Of a stretch of DNA of 64,000 bases, positions 54,684 through 63,904 are shown one piece after another; the first letter of the stretch is position 1, and every line of letters begins with the position of its first letter. Below the pieces are notes generated by a model. The model was not told where the DNA came from, ran no database searches, and was given only the letters and a program-made list of their open reading frames with translations. Location of the stretch: positions 558,001 to 622,000 of the forward strand of contig CAWBXV010000006.1 of NCBI GenBank assembly GCA_963792875.1, read 5' to 3'. Position numbers and translations under genes: made by a program. The DNA comes from JAHEGP01 sp963792875. GTDB lineage: Bacteria; Pseudomonadota; Gammaproteobacteria; Pseudomonadales; JAHEGP01.

Positions 54684-54714
54684 TTGCCAGCGGATTAACA
54701 GTATTCTGTATTAT
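54684..54714 (+). promoter_or_regulatory. Candidate promoter of the PCuAC gene
   Basis: TTGCCA (54684-54689) is followed 19 bases later by TATTAT (54709-54714), or 17 bases later by TGTATT. It lies about 42 bases before the ATG, in the AT-rich dsbD/PCuAC divergent region. Confidence 0.45.
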
Positions 54715-54755
54715 TGTGCGCGGCCGGTCGCGGCTGCCAGGGGGCCTACGATTTT

Positions 54756-55226
54756 ATGAGCAAAGGTGGATGGCGCAGGGGCTCGACCGTCGCCTGCAGG
54801 AACTTTCTGATGGTCACCGCGCTGTGGCTTGGCGGCTGCTGGCAGGTGGCGCTGGCGCAGCTCGTGGTGGAAGATGGGTATGTGCGTGGCCTGCCGCCGG
54901 GGCAGGAGGTGACGGCTGCCTTCATGACGCTGCGCAACGAGGGTGAGGCGGAGCTGCGCATTACCGGTGCGAGCAGTCCGGTGGCTGAGCGCGCGGAGTT
55001 TCACGCGCATCGGCACGTTGATGGCATGATGCGCATGCAGTTGCAGCCGGAGGTCATCCTGCCCGCCCGGGCTGCGCTGCGCCTGGAGCCGGGTCGCCTG
55101 CATCTGATGCTGATCGGACTGCACCGGCAGTTGCAGCCGGGCGAAACCGTGCCCATCATCTTGCAGGGGGACGGGTTCGACCGCTTGCAGGTGGAACTCC
55201 CCGTGGTGAGCGTCGTTGATGAGTAG
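54756..55226 (+). CDS. Periplasmic copper chaperone, PCu(A)C family
   Basis: A 156-residue exported protein. It starts at ATG 54756, with a basic N-terminus and hydrophobic segment (FLMVTALWLGGCWQVALA); cleavage near ALA is likely. The mature part shows the family metal motif: EFHAHRHVDGMMRM with a His and Met ligand, then GRLHLMLIGL about 20 residues later with the second His/Met pair. Such proteins deliver Cu(I) for cytochrome oxidase assembly. A cysteine near the cleavage site (GGCW) gives an alternative lipoprotein reading. Its position next to dsbD fits shared periplasmic redox and metal work. Confidence 0.88.
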   Translation: MSKGGWRRGSTVACRNFLMVTALWLGGCWQVALAQLVVEDGYVRGLPPGQEVTAAFMTLRNEGEAELRITGASSPVAERAEFHAHRHVDGMMRMQLQPEVILPARAALRLEPGRLHLMLIGLHRQLQPGETVPIILQGDGFDRLQVELPVVSVVDE

Positions 55227-55321
55227 CGTGGCGGTGACCGGCTCGTCGCCGACGGCGGCTCGGGAATATAAGCAAGGCTATAAAGAGTGCCCTCGGGCCC
55301 AATAATGCTAGGAGAAACGGT

Positions 55322-56359
55322 ATGACCAATGAATCAGGGAAAAGCAGGTTGTCGCTGCTTGTCGGTGATGGCCGCCACGGCCTGTTCACGCTCGTGCTGG
55401 TCGCGCTCGGGGCCTATCTGGTGATCTGCTTGTTGCTGGGCTGGTTCTGGAGTCAGCAGCCGCGTATGTTTTCGGTATACGATGCCGCCAAGGAGCGCGT
55501 GCCCGACATGGAGAACCGCCGCATCACCGGCGCGGTCACCACTGCTACCGCCATCGAGGTGGCCGAGATACTGCTGGACAAGCCCGGCGGTTACCTGCGC
55601 AATGATGTGCTGCCGCCCGGGGTCTGGCTCGACAATATGCCCAACTGGGAATACGGCGTGCTGCAGCAGCAGCGCGATCTGATGCGCGTGTTGCGCGATT
55701 CGTTCAGCCGCTCGCAATCGCAATCCACCGAGGACCCCGACCTGCGGCTGGCGGAGCCGCAGTTCAGCTTCCGGGCCAACAGCTGGATCATGCCCTCTTC
55801 GGAGGGCGAGTACCGCAAGGGTATCAAGTACCTCAAGTCCTACCTGGCGCGCCTGGCCGATCCGGGCAACCCCGATGCCCAGTTTTATGCCAGGGCGGAC
55901 AATCTGCGCATCTGGCTGGAGGTGGTCTCCGCGCGGCTGGGTTCGCTGTCGCAGCGCTTGAGCGCCAGCGTCGGCCAGACCCGGATCAATACCGATCTGG
56001 CGGGTGACGCCGAGGCCACGCAGTCAACGGAGAAGGCCATGGATGTCGAGGTGAAGACGCCGTGGCTGGAAATCGACGACGTGTTCTACGAGGCGCGCGG
56101 CGCCACCTGGGTGCTCATCCATTACCTCAAGGCCCTGCAGTACGACTTCGCGGAGGTGCTGCAGAAGAAGAACGCCTTGGTCAGCGTCGAGCAGATCGTG
56201 CGGGAGTTGGAGCAGGCGCAGGACCCTATCTACAGCCCCATGATTCTCAACGGTACCGGATTCGGCATGCTGGCCAATCACTCACTGGTCATGGCGTCCT
56301 ATATATCCCGCGCCAACGCCGGGCTCATCGACCTCCAGGCGTTGCTCTCCAGGGGGTGA
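55322..56359 (+). CDS. DUF2333 family membrane-anchored protein
   Basis: A 345-residue protein of the DUF2333 family. One transmembrane helix near the N-terminus (about 21-43, LFTLVLVALGAYLVICLLLGW) is followed by WFWSQQP, then a large soluble domain. Conserved stretches are KPGGYLRNDVLPPGVWLDNM, NWEYGVLQQQRDLMRVLRD and WIMPSSEGEYRKGIKYLKSY. The domain is probably periplasmic. A GGAGAAA ribosome binding site lies upstream. Function unknown; no linked pathway is evident from the neighbours. Confidence 0.88.
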   Translation: MTNESGKSRLSLLVGDGRHGLFTLVLVALGAYLVICLLLGWFWSQQPRMFSVYDAAKERVPDMENRRITGAVTTATAIEVAEILLDKPGGYLRNDVLPPGVWLDNMPNWEYGVLQQQRDLMRVLRDSFSRSQSQSTEDPDLRLAEPQFSFRANSWIMPSSEGEYRKGIKYLKSYLARLADPGNPDAQFYARADNLRIWLEVVSARLGSLSQRLSASVGQTRINTDLAGDAEATQSTEKAMDVEVKTPWLEIDDVFYEARGATWVLIHYLKALQYDFAEVLQKKNALVSVEQIVRELEQAQDPIYSPMILNGTGFGMLANHSLVMASYISRANAGLIDLQALLSRG

Positions 56360-56546
56360 TAGAGGGTGGCGGCGCGTAGCGCACGCGTCGCCTGCGTCTT
56401 TACCCGGCGCCCTGCTCGGCCCCGCGCCCGCTGCATACCGGCAGGCAGCGCTCGACGGTGATCGCTGCCCCGCCCAGCTGGCCACGCCCGCAGAGGCCCT
56501 GCGGGGCTTGCCGGGGCGCAACTGGCCGCTCGAATGGTTGCAGGGT

Positions 56547-57551
56547 TCACCCGGCCAGTGTGTCGCCAAGCAGCGCCGCGTGGGTGGCGGCCGGCAGGCG
56601 CGGGCCATAGTGCTGTACCAGTTCGGCGGCGCTGCGGCACGCGAGGCGCCCCGCGCTGGCCATGTCGTGGCCGTGGGACAGGGCGTAGATGAAGGCGCCC
56701 GCGAACATGTCGCCGGCGCCGTTGGTATCGATGGCCCGTGCCGGATGGGCCGGAATCTCGATGAAGGATTGCCCGTCATAGACCAGCGCGCCGTCGGCTC
56801 CCAGGGTGATGGCGAAGGCCCGCGCATCCTGAGTCAGGATGCGGGCAGCGTCGGCTACGGATTCCGCTGCCGTCCAGCGCAGCGCCTCTTCGCGGTTGCA
56901 GAACAGCAGATCGACCTGTGAGCCCATGATCTCCCGCAGGCCGTCTGCAAAAAATTCGACCATGCCGGGGTCGGACAGACTCAGCGCCGTCTTTACGCCG
57001 TTGCGCTGTGCCAGCTGCCTGGCCGTTACGGCCGCCTTGCGGCCCGTTGGCGACGTCACCAGATAGCCCTCGATGTACAGGTACTCCGAGTCCAGCAGGG
57101 CCTCCTCGCACAGCTCCTCCGTCGAGAGCGCTGCGCTGATGCCCAGGAAGGTATTCATGGTGCGCTCTGCATCGGGAGTGATCATGACCAGACACTTGCC
57201 GGTGATGCCGCTGTCCATCCTGCCGTGGGGGTTGGAGTCCACGCCGGCGTCGGCCAGGTCGCGCAGGTAGAAGTGGCCGTTGTCGTCATCGGCGACCTTG
57301 CAGGAGTAAAAGCAGCGTGCGCCGAAATAGCTCGCGGCGATGATGCTGTTGGCCGCGGAGCCGCCGCTGGCGCGTTTGCTGCCCACCAGCTGGCCATCCA
57401 GCAGGGCGAGCAGTTCATGCTGGCGGGCTTCATCCACCAGTGTCATCTGTCCCTTGGCGATGCCTGCCTCGTGGAGAAAGTCATCGCTGACTTCGATCTC
57501 GGTGTCTACCAGGGCAGCGCCCAGACCGTACAGATGGTATTGCTTGCTCAT
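56547..57551 (-). CDS. PfkB-family carbohydrate/nucleoside kinase, probably adenosine kinase
   Basis: A 334-residue ribokinase-fold enzyme. The N-terminal sugar-site motif is KRASGGSAANSIIAASYFG (about 59-77). The catalytic signature DTNGAGDMFAGAFIYAL lies at about 273-289, with the catalytic Asp in GAGD. The overall sequence (YGLGAALVDTEIEVSDDFL at the N-terminus) matches the adenosine-kinase-like branch common in proteobacteria. Specificity is inferred from that resemblance, since related kinases act on other nucleosides or sugars. It is divergent from mrcB. Confidence 0.85.
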   Translation of the reverse strand: MSKQYHLYGLGAALVDTEIEVSDDFLHEAGIAKGQMTLVDEARQHELLALLDGQLVGSKRASGGSAANSIIAASYFGARCFYSCKVADDDNGHFYLRDLADAGVDSNPHGRMDSGITGKCLVMITPDAERTMNTFLGISAALSTEELCEEALLDSEYLYIEGYLVTSPTGRKAAVTARQLAQRNGVKTALSLSDPGMVEFFADGLREIMGSQVDLLFCNREEALRWTAAESVADAARILTQDARAFAITLGADGALVYDGQSFIEIPAHPARAIDTNGAGDMFAGAFIYALSHGHDMASAGRLACRSAAELVQHYGPRLPAATHAALLGDTLAG

Positions 57552-57644
57552 TGCGTCCCACTCTCGTTTAGGCTTGCGGAGGCCACATTATGCGGATTGC
57601 CTGGGAGAAGAAAAGTCCGGATGAGCAATTGCGATAAAGTTCGC

Positions 57645-57650
57645 TATACT
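57645..57650 (+). promoter_or_regulatory. -10 element of the mrcB promoter
   Basis: TATACT lies 30 bases before the mrcB ATG. The best -35 at 17 bases is TGAGCA, a weak match, so this is a tentative call. Confidence 0.4.
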
Positions 57651-57679
57651 GCCCGCCCCCACCTGATATCGGCGAATAC

Positions 57680-60007
57680 ATGGCAACAAAAAGGCAGCCC
57701 AATGGCTCGAAGCAGCGGCGCGCCGGGGTGCGCAAGCGTCCTGGGGCCGTGCAGAAGCAGCGGCCGCAGTTATTGCGCCTGATGCTGAAGGTGGGCGTGG
57801 TACTGCTGGTCGTCGCGGCCTGCGGTTTTATCTATCTGGACGCAAAGGTCCGCTATACCTTCTCGGCGAAGAAGTGGGCGGTGCCCGCTCGCGTCTACGC
57901 GCGTCCGCTGGAGTTGTATGTCGGCATGCCGCTGCGCCGGCAGGATTTCGAGCAGGAGCTGCAGCAGCTGGGATATCAGAGCGTCAGCCGTGCCGGCAGC
58001 CCCGGGCAGGTAGCGCGCAGCGGCAGCGAATACCGCATCCATACGCGGGGCTTCCACTTCTGGGACGCCGTGGAGCAAGCCAGAAATGTGCGGGTTCGGT
58101 TCGGCGAGCAGGGCATCGTCGGGCTCGAGGCCGCCGGTGGCGGCGCCGTGGTGCGCCTGGAGCCGGCGCAGATCGGCAGCATCTACCCGGCGCACAACGA
58201 GGATCGCATTCTGGTGCGCCTCCAGGACGTGCCCCCCGTGCTCACCAGAATGCTGATTACCATGGAGGATCGCAGCTTTTATGAGCACGCCGGGGTTTCA
58301 CCGCAGGCCATCGCCCGGGCCGCGTGGGCCAACCTGCGGGCGGGGCGCTATGTGCAGGGCGGCAGCACGCTCACGCAGCAGCTGGTGAAGAATTATTACC
58401 TCAGCCCCGATCGCAGCCTGCTGCGCAAACTGATCGAAGCCATGATGGCGCTGTCGCTGGATCTGCACTATTCCAAAGACGAGATTCTGGAAGGCTACCT
58501 GAACGAGATATTTCTGGGTCAGGACGGGCAGCGGGCCATCCACGGCTTTGGCCTGGCCAGCCAGTACTACTTCAATCAGCCCATCGGCGATCTGCAGCTG
58601 CACCAGTTGGCGCTGCTCGTGGCGCTGGTGCGTGGCCCCAGTTACTACGACCCCTGGCGCCATCCCGAAAGGGCGCTGGAGCGGCGCGATCTGGTGCTCG
58701 CCACCCTGCAGGAGCAGGGTGGCGAGGACGCGGCGGCAGTGCAGCGCGCTATGGCTCAGCCGTTGGGTGTGGGGCGTCGCTATGAGTCCTATCGGCGGGG
58801 ATATCCGGCCTATCTCGATCTGGTGCGGCGCCAACTGTTGCACGACTACCGCCAGGAGGATCTGAACTCCGAAGGTCTGGTGATCTTCACCAACCTCGAC
58901 CCGCTGGTTCAGCAGGGCGTTGAGCAGTCTCTGGCGGCGGTGATCGAGCGCATCGAGGCGCGTCACGGCGACCTCAAAATGCTCGAGGGGGCGCTGGTGA
59001 TCAGCCAGCCTGAAACCGGCTCGGTGCTGGCTGTGGTGGGCGGGCGCAATGTCCGCTATGCCGGCTTCAACCGCGCCCTGGACGCGCTGCGGCCCATCGG
59101 GTCGCTGGTCAAGCCCGCCGTTTACCTGGCCGCGCTCGACAGTCGCCGCTTTACGCTGGCCTCCCCCCTGAAAGACGAGTCGCTGACCGTCGATCTGCCC
59201 AACGGCGATCGCTGGGAGCCCAGGAACTTCGATCGCAAGAGCCATGGTGAGGTGCCGTTATTCGTGGCGCTGGCCAAGTCCTACAACTTGGCGACCGCAT
59301 GGCTGGGGCTGGACATCGGCGTGGAGCGGGTCGCCGACACATTGAAGAGCCTCGGGGTGGAGCGGGAGCTGCTCGTCGTGCCCTCCCTCTTGCTCGGCTC
59401 GGCCAACCTCAGCGTGTTTGAGGTGGCACAGTACTACCAGACGCTTGCCAGCGACGGCTTCTATACGCCGCTCAAGGCCATCAGGGCGGTGACGACCGGC
59501 GACGGGGAGAGGCTGAAGCAGTACCCGATGAAAATCGATCGGCGGGTCGACCGCAATGCCGTCATTCTGCTGCAGGCGGCTATGCAGCAGACCGCCGAGT
59601 GGGGCACCGGCCGCGTCGTGCGGCAGTTTCTGGCGGACGGCTTTCGCGTCGCGGTGAAGACCGGAACCTCTGACGGGCAGCGCGACAGCTGGTTTGCCGG
59701 ATTCAGCGGCGACCTGCTGGGCGTGGCATGGCTGGGTCTGGACAATAATCAGACGATGCCCATCACCGGCAGCAGCGGTGCGGGTCAGGTGTGGGGGGAC
59801 GTGTTCAGGCGCTTCTCGCTGCAGCCGCTGGAGCGTGTGGCGGGCAGGGGCATCGAGTATGCCTGGATCGACGAGGCGACCGGTCTGCGCAGTGCCGAGC
59901 ACTGCGAAGGCGCGCATTATCTGCCCTTTATCGAGCGCAGCGCGCCGGCTGATGCCATACCGTGTGCGAATGCCCGCGCGGGCTGGTTTAAGCGCCTGCT
60001 GCAGTAG
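57680..60007 (+). CDS. mrcB: Penicillin-binding protein 1B (bifunctional transglycosylase/transpeptidase)
   Basis: A 775-residue class A PBP that polymerises and crosslinks peptidoglycan. A basic cytoplasmic tail of about 30 residues precedes one transmembrane helix (about 35-55, MLKVGVVLLVVAACGFIYL). A UB2H-type domain follows (for LpoB contact). The GT51 transglycosylase carries EDRSFYEHAGV (about 196-206) and GGSTLTQQLVKN. The transpeptidase has the catalytic serine in SLVK (about 474), SYN at about 533 and KTGTSDGQRDSWFAGF at about 660. The downstream TPR lipoprotein could be a regulator, but that is speculative. Confidence 0.96.
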   Translation: MATKRQPNGSKQRRAGVRKRPGAVQKQRPQLLRLMLKVGVVLLVVAACGFIYLDAKVRYTFSAKKWAVPARVYARPLELYVGMPLRRQDFEQELQQLGYQSVSRAGSPGQVARSGSEYRIHTRGFHFWDAVEQARNVRVRFGEQGIVGLEAAGGGAVVRLEPAQIGSIYPAHNEDRILVRLQDVPPVLTRMLITMEDRSFYEHAGVSPQAIARAAWANLRAGRYVQGGSTLTQQLVKNYYLSPDRSLLRKLIEAMMALSLDLHYSKDEILEGYLNEIFLGQDGQRAIHGFGLASQYYFNQPIGDLQLHQLALLVALVRGPSYYDPWRHPERALERRDLVLATLQEQGGEDAAAVQRAMAQPLGVGRRYESYRRGYPAYLDLVRRQLLHDYRQEDLNSEGLVIFTNLDPLVQQGVEQSLAAVIERIEARHGDLKMLEGALVISQPETGSVLAVVGGRNVRYAGFNRALDALRPIGSLVKPAVYLAALDSRRFTLASPLKDESLTVDLPNGDRWEPRNFDRKSHGEVPLFVALAKSYNLATAWLGLDIGVERVADTLKSLGVERELLVVPSLLLGSANLSVFEVAQYYQTLASDGFYTPLKAIRAVTTGDGERLKQYPMKIDRRVDRNAVILLQAAMQQTAEWGTGRVVRQFLADGFRVAVKTGTSDGQRDSWFAGFSGDLLGVAWLGLDNNQTMPITGSSGAGQVWGDVFRRFSLQPLERVAGRGIEYAWIDEATGLRSAEHCEGAHYLPFIERSAPADAIPCANARAGWFKRLLQ

Positions 60008-60118
60008 CGGGCCTGCGCCGGCTGCGTCAGCGCAGATTTTCGCGGATGCGGCTGGCTTGCATTCGCTTTTCGGTCGTGAGAATGTCAAACAAGGCGAAAT
60101 CTTTGGGGGTTCGGTTGC

Positions 60119-60568
60119 ATGAAAATTCGCGTTGGGTTACTTGGCTTTTTTCTGGTGCTGGTCGGTTGTGGCGGCCTGCCCGTTCAGCCAACGGCGCCGG
60201 GCGCCGCGCCAGTCGTGACGGCACCGCCGGTAGAGGAGGTGCCGTCGAGGCCGGTGGAGCCACCGCAGACGCCGTATTCGTCCAACACCGACGGCGCTGT
60301 GGATGAACTGCTGAGCGAGGCGATTCAGCTGCGGGATCAGGGCGATATCGACGGGGCTATCGCGGTGACTGAGCGCGCGGTGCGCATCGCGCCGCGCAGC
60401 CCTCGCGTCTACTACGTGCTCGGTACGCTGCGGCTCGATAAGGGAGAGGCGGAGCAGGCCATGCAGCTGGCGCTCAAGGCCAGCAGCCTGGATTCGGACA
60501 ACTTCTATCGGCGTTCCATCGACCGCCTGATTGCCGACTGCGAGGCGGCCCTGGGAGCCTGGAAGTAG
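60119..60568 (+). CDS. Small lipoprotein with tetratricopeptide repeats
   Basis: A 149-residue lipoprotein. The signal peptide ends in a lipobox LVGC (Cys17), followed by GG, which favours release from the inner membrane to the outer membrane. A Pro-rich spacer (about 20-55) leads into TPR-type helices: ELLSEAIQLRDQGDIDGAI, then ERAVRIAPRSPRVYYVLGTL and the next repeat GEAEQAMQLALKASSLD. It lies 111 bases after mrcB on the same strand. Outer-membrane TPR lipoproteins activate PBPs in some species, so a link to PBP1B can be suspected but is not shown. Confidence 0.8.
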   Translation: MKIRVGLLGFFLVLVGCGGLPVQPTAPGAAPVVTAPPVEEVPSRPVEPPQTPYSSNTDGAVDELLSEAIQLRDQGDIDGAIAVTERAVRIAPRSPRVYYVLGTLRLDKGEAEQAMQLALKASSLDSDNFYRRSIDRLIADCEAALGAWK

Positions 60569-60693
60569 TCCTTTGATGCGCCACCCGGCCCACGCCCTGG
60601 CGGAGCCGGTGCCGGTGCGGTGTGGCATCGGGATGATGCGTTAGCGGCGCTGCGGGGGAGTGCCCCGCGAGGGCGGCCTCGGGAGACACGGTT

Positions 60694-61308
60694 ATGGCGT
60701 CACTGGATGCGATCGCCCGGCAGCTGGCGGAGTTTTCGCCGCAGAGGGCGCCGGACCGTCACCGCCGGCGGCGCTCGGCGGTGGCCATGCTGGTGCGCGG
60801 TGAGAGAGTGCGCGGCCCGGAAATCCTGATGATCCAGCGCGCGGAGCGGCGGGGCGATCCCTGGTCCGGGCATATGGGCTTTCCGGGTGGTCGGCTCGAT
60901 AGTTCGGACCCTCACAGCTTTGGGGCCGCGGTGCGGGAAACCCGGGAAGAGCTGGGTTTTGACGTGGCCTCGCAGGCGCGTTATCTGGGGCGTCTGTCCG
61001 ACCTGGCGACGCACCTGCGCACGGGGCATGGCGCCATGCTGGTGACGCCCTACGTCTTCTCCCTGTCGGGTGATCCAAGTTTTACGCCCAATCATGAAGT
61101 GGCTGGCATCGTGTGGGTGCCGCTGGCATTTCTGGCCGACCCTGCCAATCGTCAATCCATGTCGTGGCACTATCAGGATGTCCCCTTGACGCTGCCCTGC
61201 TATCACTATGAGCAGCGGCGGATCTGGGGGCTGAGCCTTGGCATGCTCGACGAATTCATGGCGGTATCCGGTATCGCCCATTTCGAATCCGTGCGGCCGC
61301 CGCTGTAA
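60694..61308 (+). CDS. NUDIX CoA pyrophosphatase
   Basis: A 204-residue NUDIX hydrolase. The Nudix box runs from GFPGGRLDSSDPHSF into GAAVRETREELGF (about 64-91) with the REx2EE core. The preceding IQRAERRGDPWSGHMGFPGG corresponds to the UPF0035/CoA signature motif of enzymes that split CoA into 3',5'-ADP and phosphopantetheine. E. coli NudL and fungal Pcd1 are relatives. The start ATG 60694 gives MASLDAIARQLAEF. It follows the TPR lipoprotein after 125 bases. Confidence 0.88.
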   Translation: MASLDAIARQLAEFSPQRAPDRHRRRRSAVAMLVRGERVRGPEILMIQRAERRGDPWSGHMGFPGGRLDSSDPHSFGAAVRETREELGFDVASQARYLGRLSDLATHLRTGHGAMLVTPYVFSLSGDPSFTPNHEVAGIVWVPLAFLADPANRQSMSWHYQDVPLTLPCYHYEQRRIWGLSLGMLDEFMAVSGIAHFESVRPPL

Positions 61309-61386
61309 ACCACCGTCACGCCTGAAAGCCTCTGGCGGTCGCCGGCGGCGGCAACCTTTTTTAGGGGGCGCATGTCAAGCCCCGGC

Positions 61387-61443
61387 TTACTATATATTGT
61401 GTTTAAAAAATCGTAATTGGCCTATTTGACACTATATATTGTG
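61387..61443 (+). promoter_or_regulatory. Paired NrdR boxes and promoter of nrdJ
   Basis: The 355-base gap upstream of nrdJa contains two copies of ACTATATATTGTG (61389-61401 and 61431-61443), 42 bases apart, about four helical turns. Each matches the palindromic NrdR box consensus (ACACWATATWGTGT type), which binds the ATP/dATP-sensing repressor of ribonucleotide reductase genes. TTGACA at 61426-61431 abuts the second box, with TAAAAT or TTTTAT downstream as possible -10 elements at imperfect spacing. The rest of the gap to 61663 shows no gene and no recognisable cobalamin riboswitch. Confidence 0.75.
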
Positions 61444-61663
61444 CTAAAATTTTTATGGTGTTGCGGTTGTGGCCGTGCACTGGCAGCCATCAGGCAACCC
61501 GGTCGCCCATGTCCAATGCTGTTGTTCTATAGGCATTGGGGTGGGAGTTCATCAGGGTTGGCGCGCCGCTGATACCTTCCGCGAGGGCGCGCCCGGGGGC
61601 GTTTCGACCCTGGCGTTGGGCGGACTGGCTGCATCTTTGATCCATAGCTTACGGGGCAGAATA

Positions 61664-63811
61664 ATGACGCATCTCGACCTGGTTTCAGAGTCTGTCGACA
61701 AACTCGACGTGCCTATGCAGGCGGCTTCCATCGACATCTGGGACAAGAAGTACCGATTGAAAGATAAAGCCGGGGTGCCGGTCGATCGCGATATTGATGG
61801 CACCTTCAAGCGGGTGGCCAGGGCGCTGGCCGATGTGGAAGAGGACGATGCCCGCCGCAAGCTCTGGTATCAGCGGTTTCTGTGGGCGTTGCGCAATGGC
61901 GCGATTCCGGCGGGGCGCATCACCTCCAACGCCGGCGCCCAGGAGCACAAGCCTGCGACGTCGACCATCAACTGCACGGTGTCCGGCACGATTCCCGATT
62001 CCATGGAGGGCATACTGCGCAAAAACCTGGAGGCGGGCCTGACCCTCAAGGCGGGGTGCGGCATCGGCTACGAGTTTTCCACGTTGCGTCCGCGCGGCGC
62101 CTACGTCTCCGGCGCGGGGGCGTACACCTCCGGTCCGCTCTCGTTCATGGATATCTACGACAAGATGTGCTTTACCGTCTCCTCTGCCGGCGGCCGCCGT
62201 GGCGCGCAGATGGCGACTTTCGATATCGGCCACCCCGATGTGATCGAGTTCATCCGCGCCAAGCGTGAAGACGGCCGCCTGCGGCAGTTCAATCTCTCGC
62301 TGCTGATCACCGATGAGTTCATGGCGGCCGTGCGAGACGACGTTGACTGGCACCTGGCGTTCCCGCTGCGGCCGGAAGAGAGCGCCGGCATTGATCTGGC
62401 TGATGCTGCCGCCGTGGTCTGGCGGGACTGTCCTCACGAGGGCGATTACATCCGCGACGACCGCGGTCTGGTCGCCTGCAGGATTTCAAAGACGATCAGG
62501 GCGCGCAAGTTGTGGAATGTCATCATGGCATCCACCTACGATTTTGCCGAGCCGGGTTTTATTCTGATCGACCGCGTCAACGAGCAGAACAACAACTGGT
62601 TCTGCGAGGCCATCCGCGCAACCAATCCCTGCGGTGAGCAGCCCCTGCCGCCCTATGGCAGCTGTCTGCTGGGCTCTGTCAATCTGACCTGCTTCGTCAG
62701 GGAGCCGTTCACGCCGCAGGCCTGGTTCGACTGGGAGGAGTTCCGCGCAGTGGTGAGCGTCTTCACCCGCATGCTGGACAACGTCGTGGAGATCAACGGC
62801 CTGCCCCTGGAGCAGCAGCGCCACGAAATTGTCTCGAAGCGTCGGCACGGTATGGGCTTTCTGGGCCTGGGGTCGGCGATGACGCTGCTGGCCATGCGGT
62901 ACGGCAGCGAGGAGTCGCTGGCGTTTACCGATCGCGTGAGTCGTGAAATGGCACTGGCGGGTTGGCGCACCGGCGTGGAACTGGCCCGTGAAAAGGGCTG
63001 TGCGCCGCTGCTGGAGCAGGAATTCGAGATCACCCCGCAGATGCTGCGCCAGCGGCCGGAAATGGCGCGGGATGGCGTGTGCGCGGGTGACAAACTGCCA
63101 GGCAGAGTGCTGCATGCCCGCTACAGCCGCTATATGCAGCGCATCGCCGAGGTCGACCCCCAGCTGGTGGCCGAGATGGAGCAGGTGGGCTGCCGCTTTA
63201 CCCACCACAGCTCGATAGCGCCGACGGGAACCATTTCACTGTCTCTGGCCAACAATGCCAGCAACGGCATTGAGCCCAGCTTTGCACATCACTATGCCCG
63301 CAATATTATCCGCCAGGGCAAGAAGACCAAGGAGAAGGTGGACGTCTACTCCTTCGAATTGCTGGCCTACCGGCACCTGGTCAATGGCAGCGCACAGCCC
63401 GGCGCCACCAATGCCGCCGACGCCCTGCCGGATTATTTCATCGCCGCCGACGACATCACACCGAAGCAGCACGTGGATGTCCAGGCCGCCGCGCAGCGCT
63501 GGATCGACTCGTCCATCTCCAAGACGGCCAATGTGCCCACCGATTATCCCTACGACGATTTCAAGGGCATCTATTTTTACGCGTACGAGCAGGGGCTCAA
63601 GGGCTGCACGACGTTCCGCTTCAACCCGGAGGCCTTTCAGGGCGTCCTGGTCAAGGAGCAGGATCTGGAAAACACCCTCTACCAGTTCAAACTGGCCGAC
63701 GGCACGACGCTGGAACTCAAAGGCAACGAAGAGGTCGAGTACGATGGTGAATTGCACTCGGCGGCCAACCTCTTTGATGCGCTCAAGGAGGGCTACTACG
63801 GCAGGCTCTAG
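61664..63811 (+). CDS. nrdJa: Adenosylcobalamin-dependent ribonucleotide reductase, large part (NrdJa)
   Basis: A 715-residue class II reductase that makes deoxynucleotides using B12, independent of oxygen. ATG 61664 gives MTHLDLVSESVDKLDVPMQA; an open extension crosses the promoter and is rejected. Catalytic motifs are STINCTVSGTIPDS (first redox cysteine, about 105), NPCGEQPLPPYGSC (the Asn-Cys-Glu radical site, about 325) and APTGTISLSLANNASNGIEP. Near the end is NVPTDYPYDDFKGIYFYAYE, followed by KGCTTFRFN. The protein lacks the usual C-terminal cysteine tail, which lies in the next gene, as in Pseudomonas. Confidence 0.93.
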   Translation: MTHLDLVSESVDKLDVPMQAASIDIWDKKYRLKDKAGVPVDRDIDGTFKRVARALADVEEDDARRKLWYQRFLWALRNGAIPAGRITSNAGAQEHKPATSTINCTVSGTIPDSMEGILRKNLEAGLTLKAGCGIGYEFSTLRPRGAYVSGAGAYTSGPLSFMDIYDKMCFTVSSAGGRRGAQMATFDIGHPDVIEFIRAKREDGRLRQFNLSLLITDEFMAAVRDDVDWHLAFPLRPEESAGIDLADAAAVVWRDCPHEGDYIRDDRGLVACRISKTIRARKLWNVIMASTYDFAEPGFILIDRVNEQNNNWFCEAIRATNPCGEQPLPPYGSCLLGSVNLTCFVREPFTPQAWFDWEEFRAVVSVFTRMLDNVVEINGLPLEQQRHEIVSKRRHGMGFLGLGSAMTLLAMRYGSEESLAFTDRVSREMALAGWRTGVELAREKGCAPLLEQEFEITPQMLRQRPEMARDGVCAGDKLPGRVLHARYSRYMQRIAEVDPQLVAEMEQVGCRFTHHSSIAPTGTISLSLANNASNGIEPSFAHHYARNIIRQGKKTKEKVDVYSFELLAYRHLVNGSAQPGATNAADALPDYFIAADDITPKQHVDVQAAAQRWIDSSISKTANVPTDYPYDDFKGIYFYAYEQGLKGCTTFRFNPEAFQGVLVKEQDLENTLYQFKLADGTTLELKGNEEVEYDGELHSAANLFDALKEGYYGRL

Positions 63812-63904
63812 CGTGATGCGCTCGGCGCTGCGCTCAGTGAAAACGGCAAGCGTAGCCCGCCACGGCGCGGGCTATTGAGACAACAGTACCCAAGAGTAAC
63901 GATC

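Noticed and set aside
61309..61663. Cobalamin riboswitch upstream of the B12-dependent reductase
   Set aside because: No B12-box-like conserved core was seen; the region is explained by the NrdR sites and promoter.
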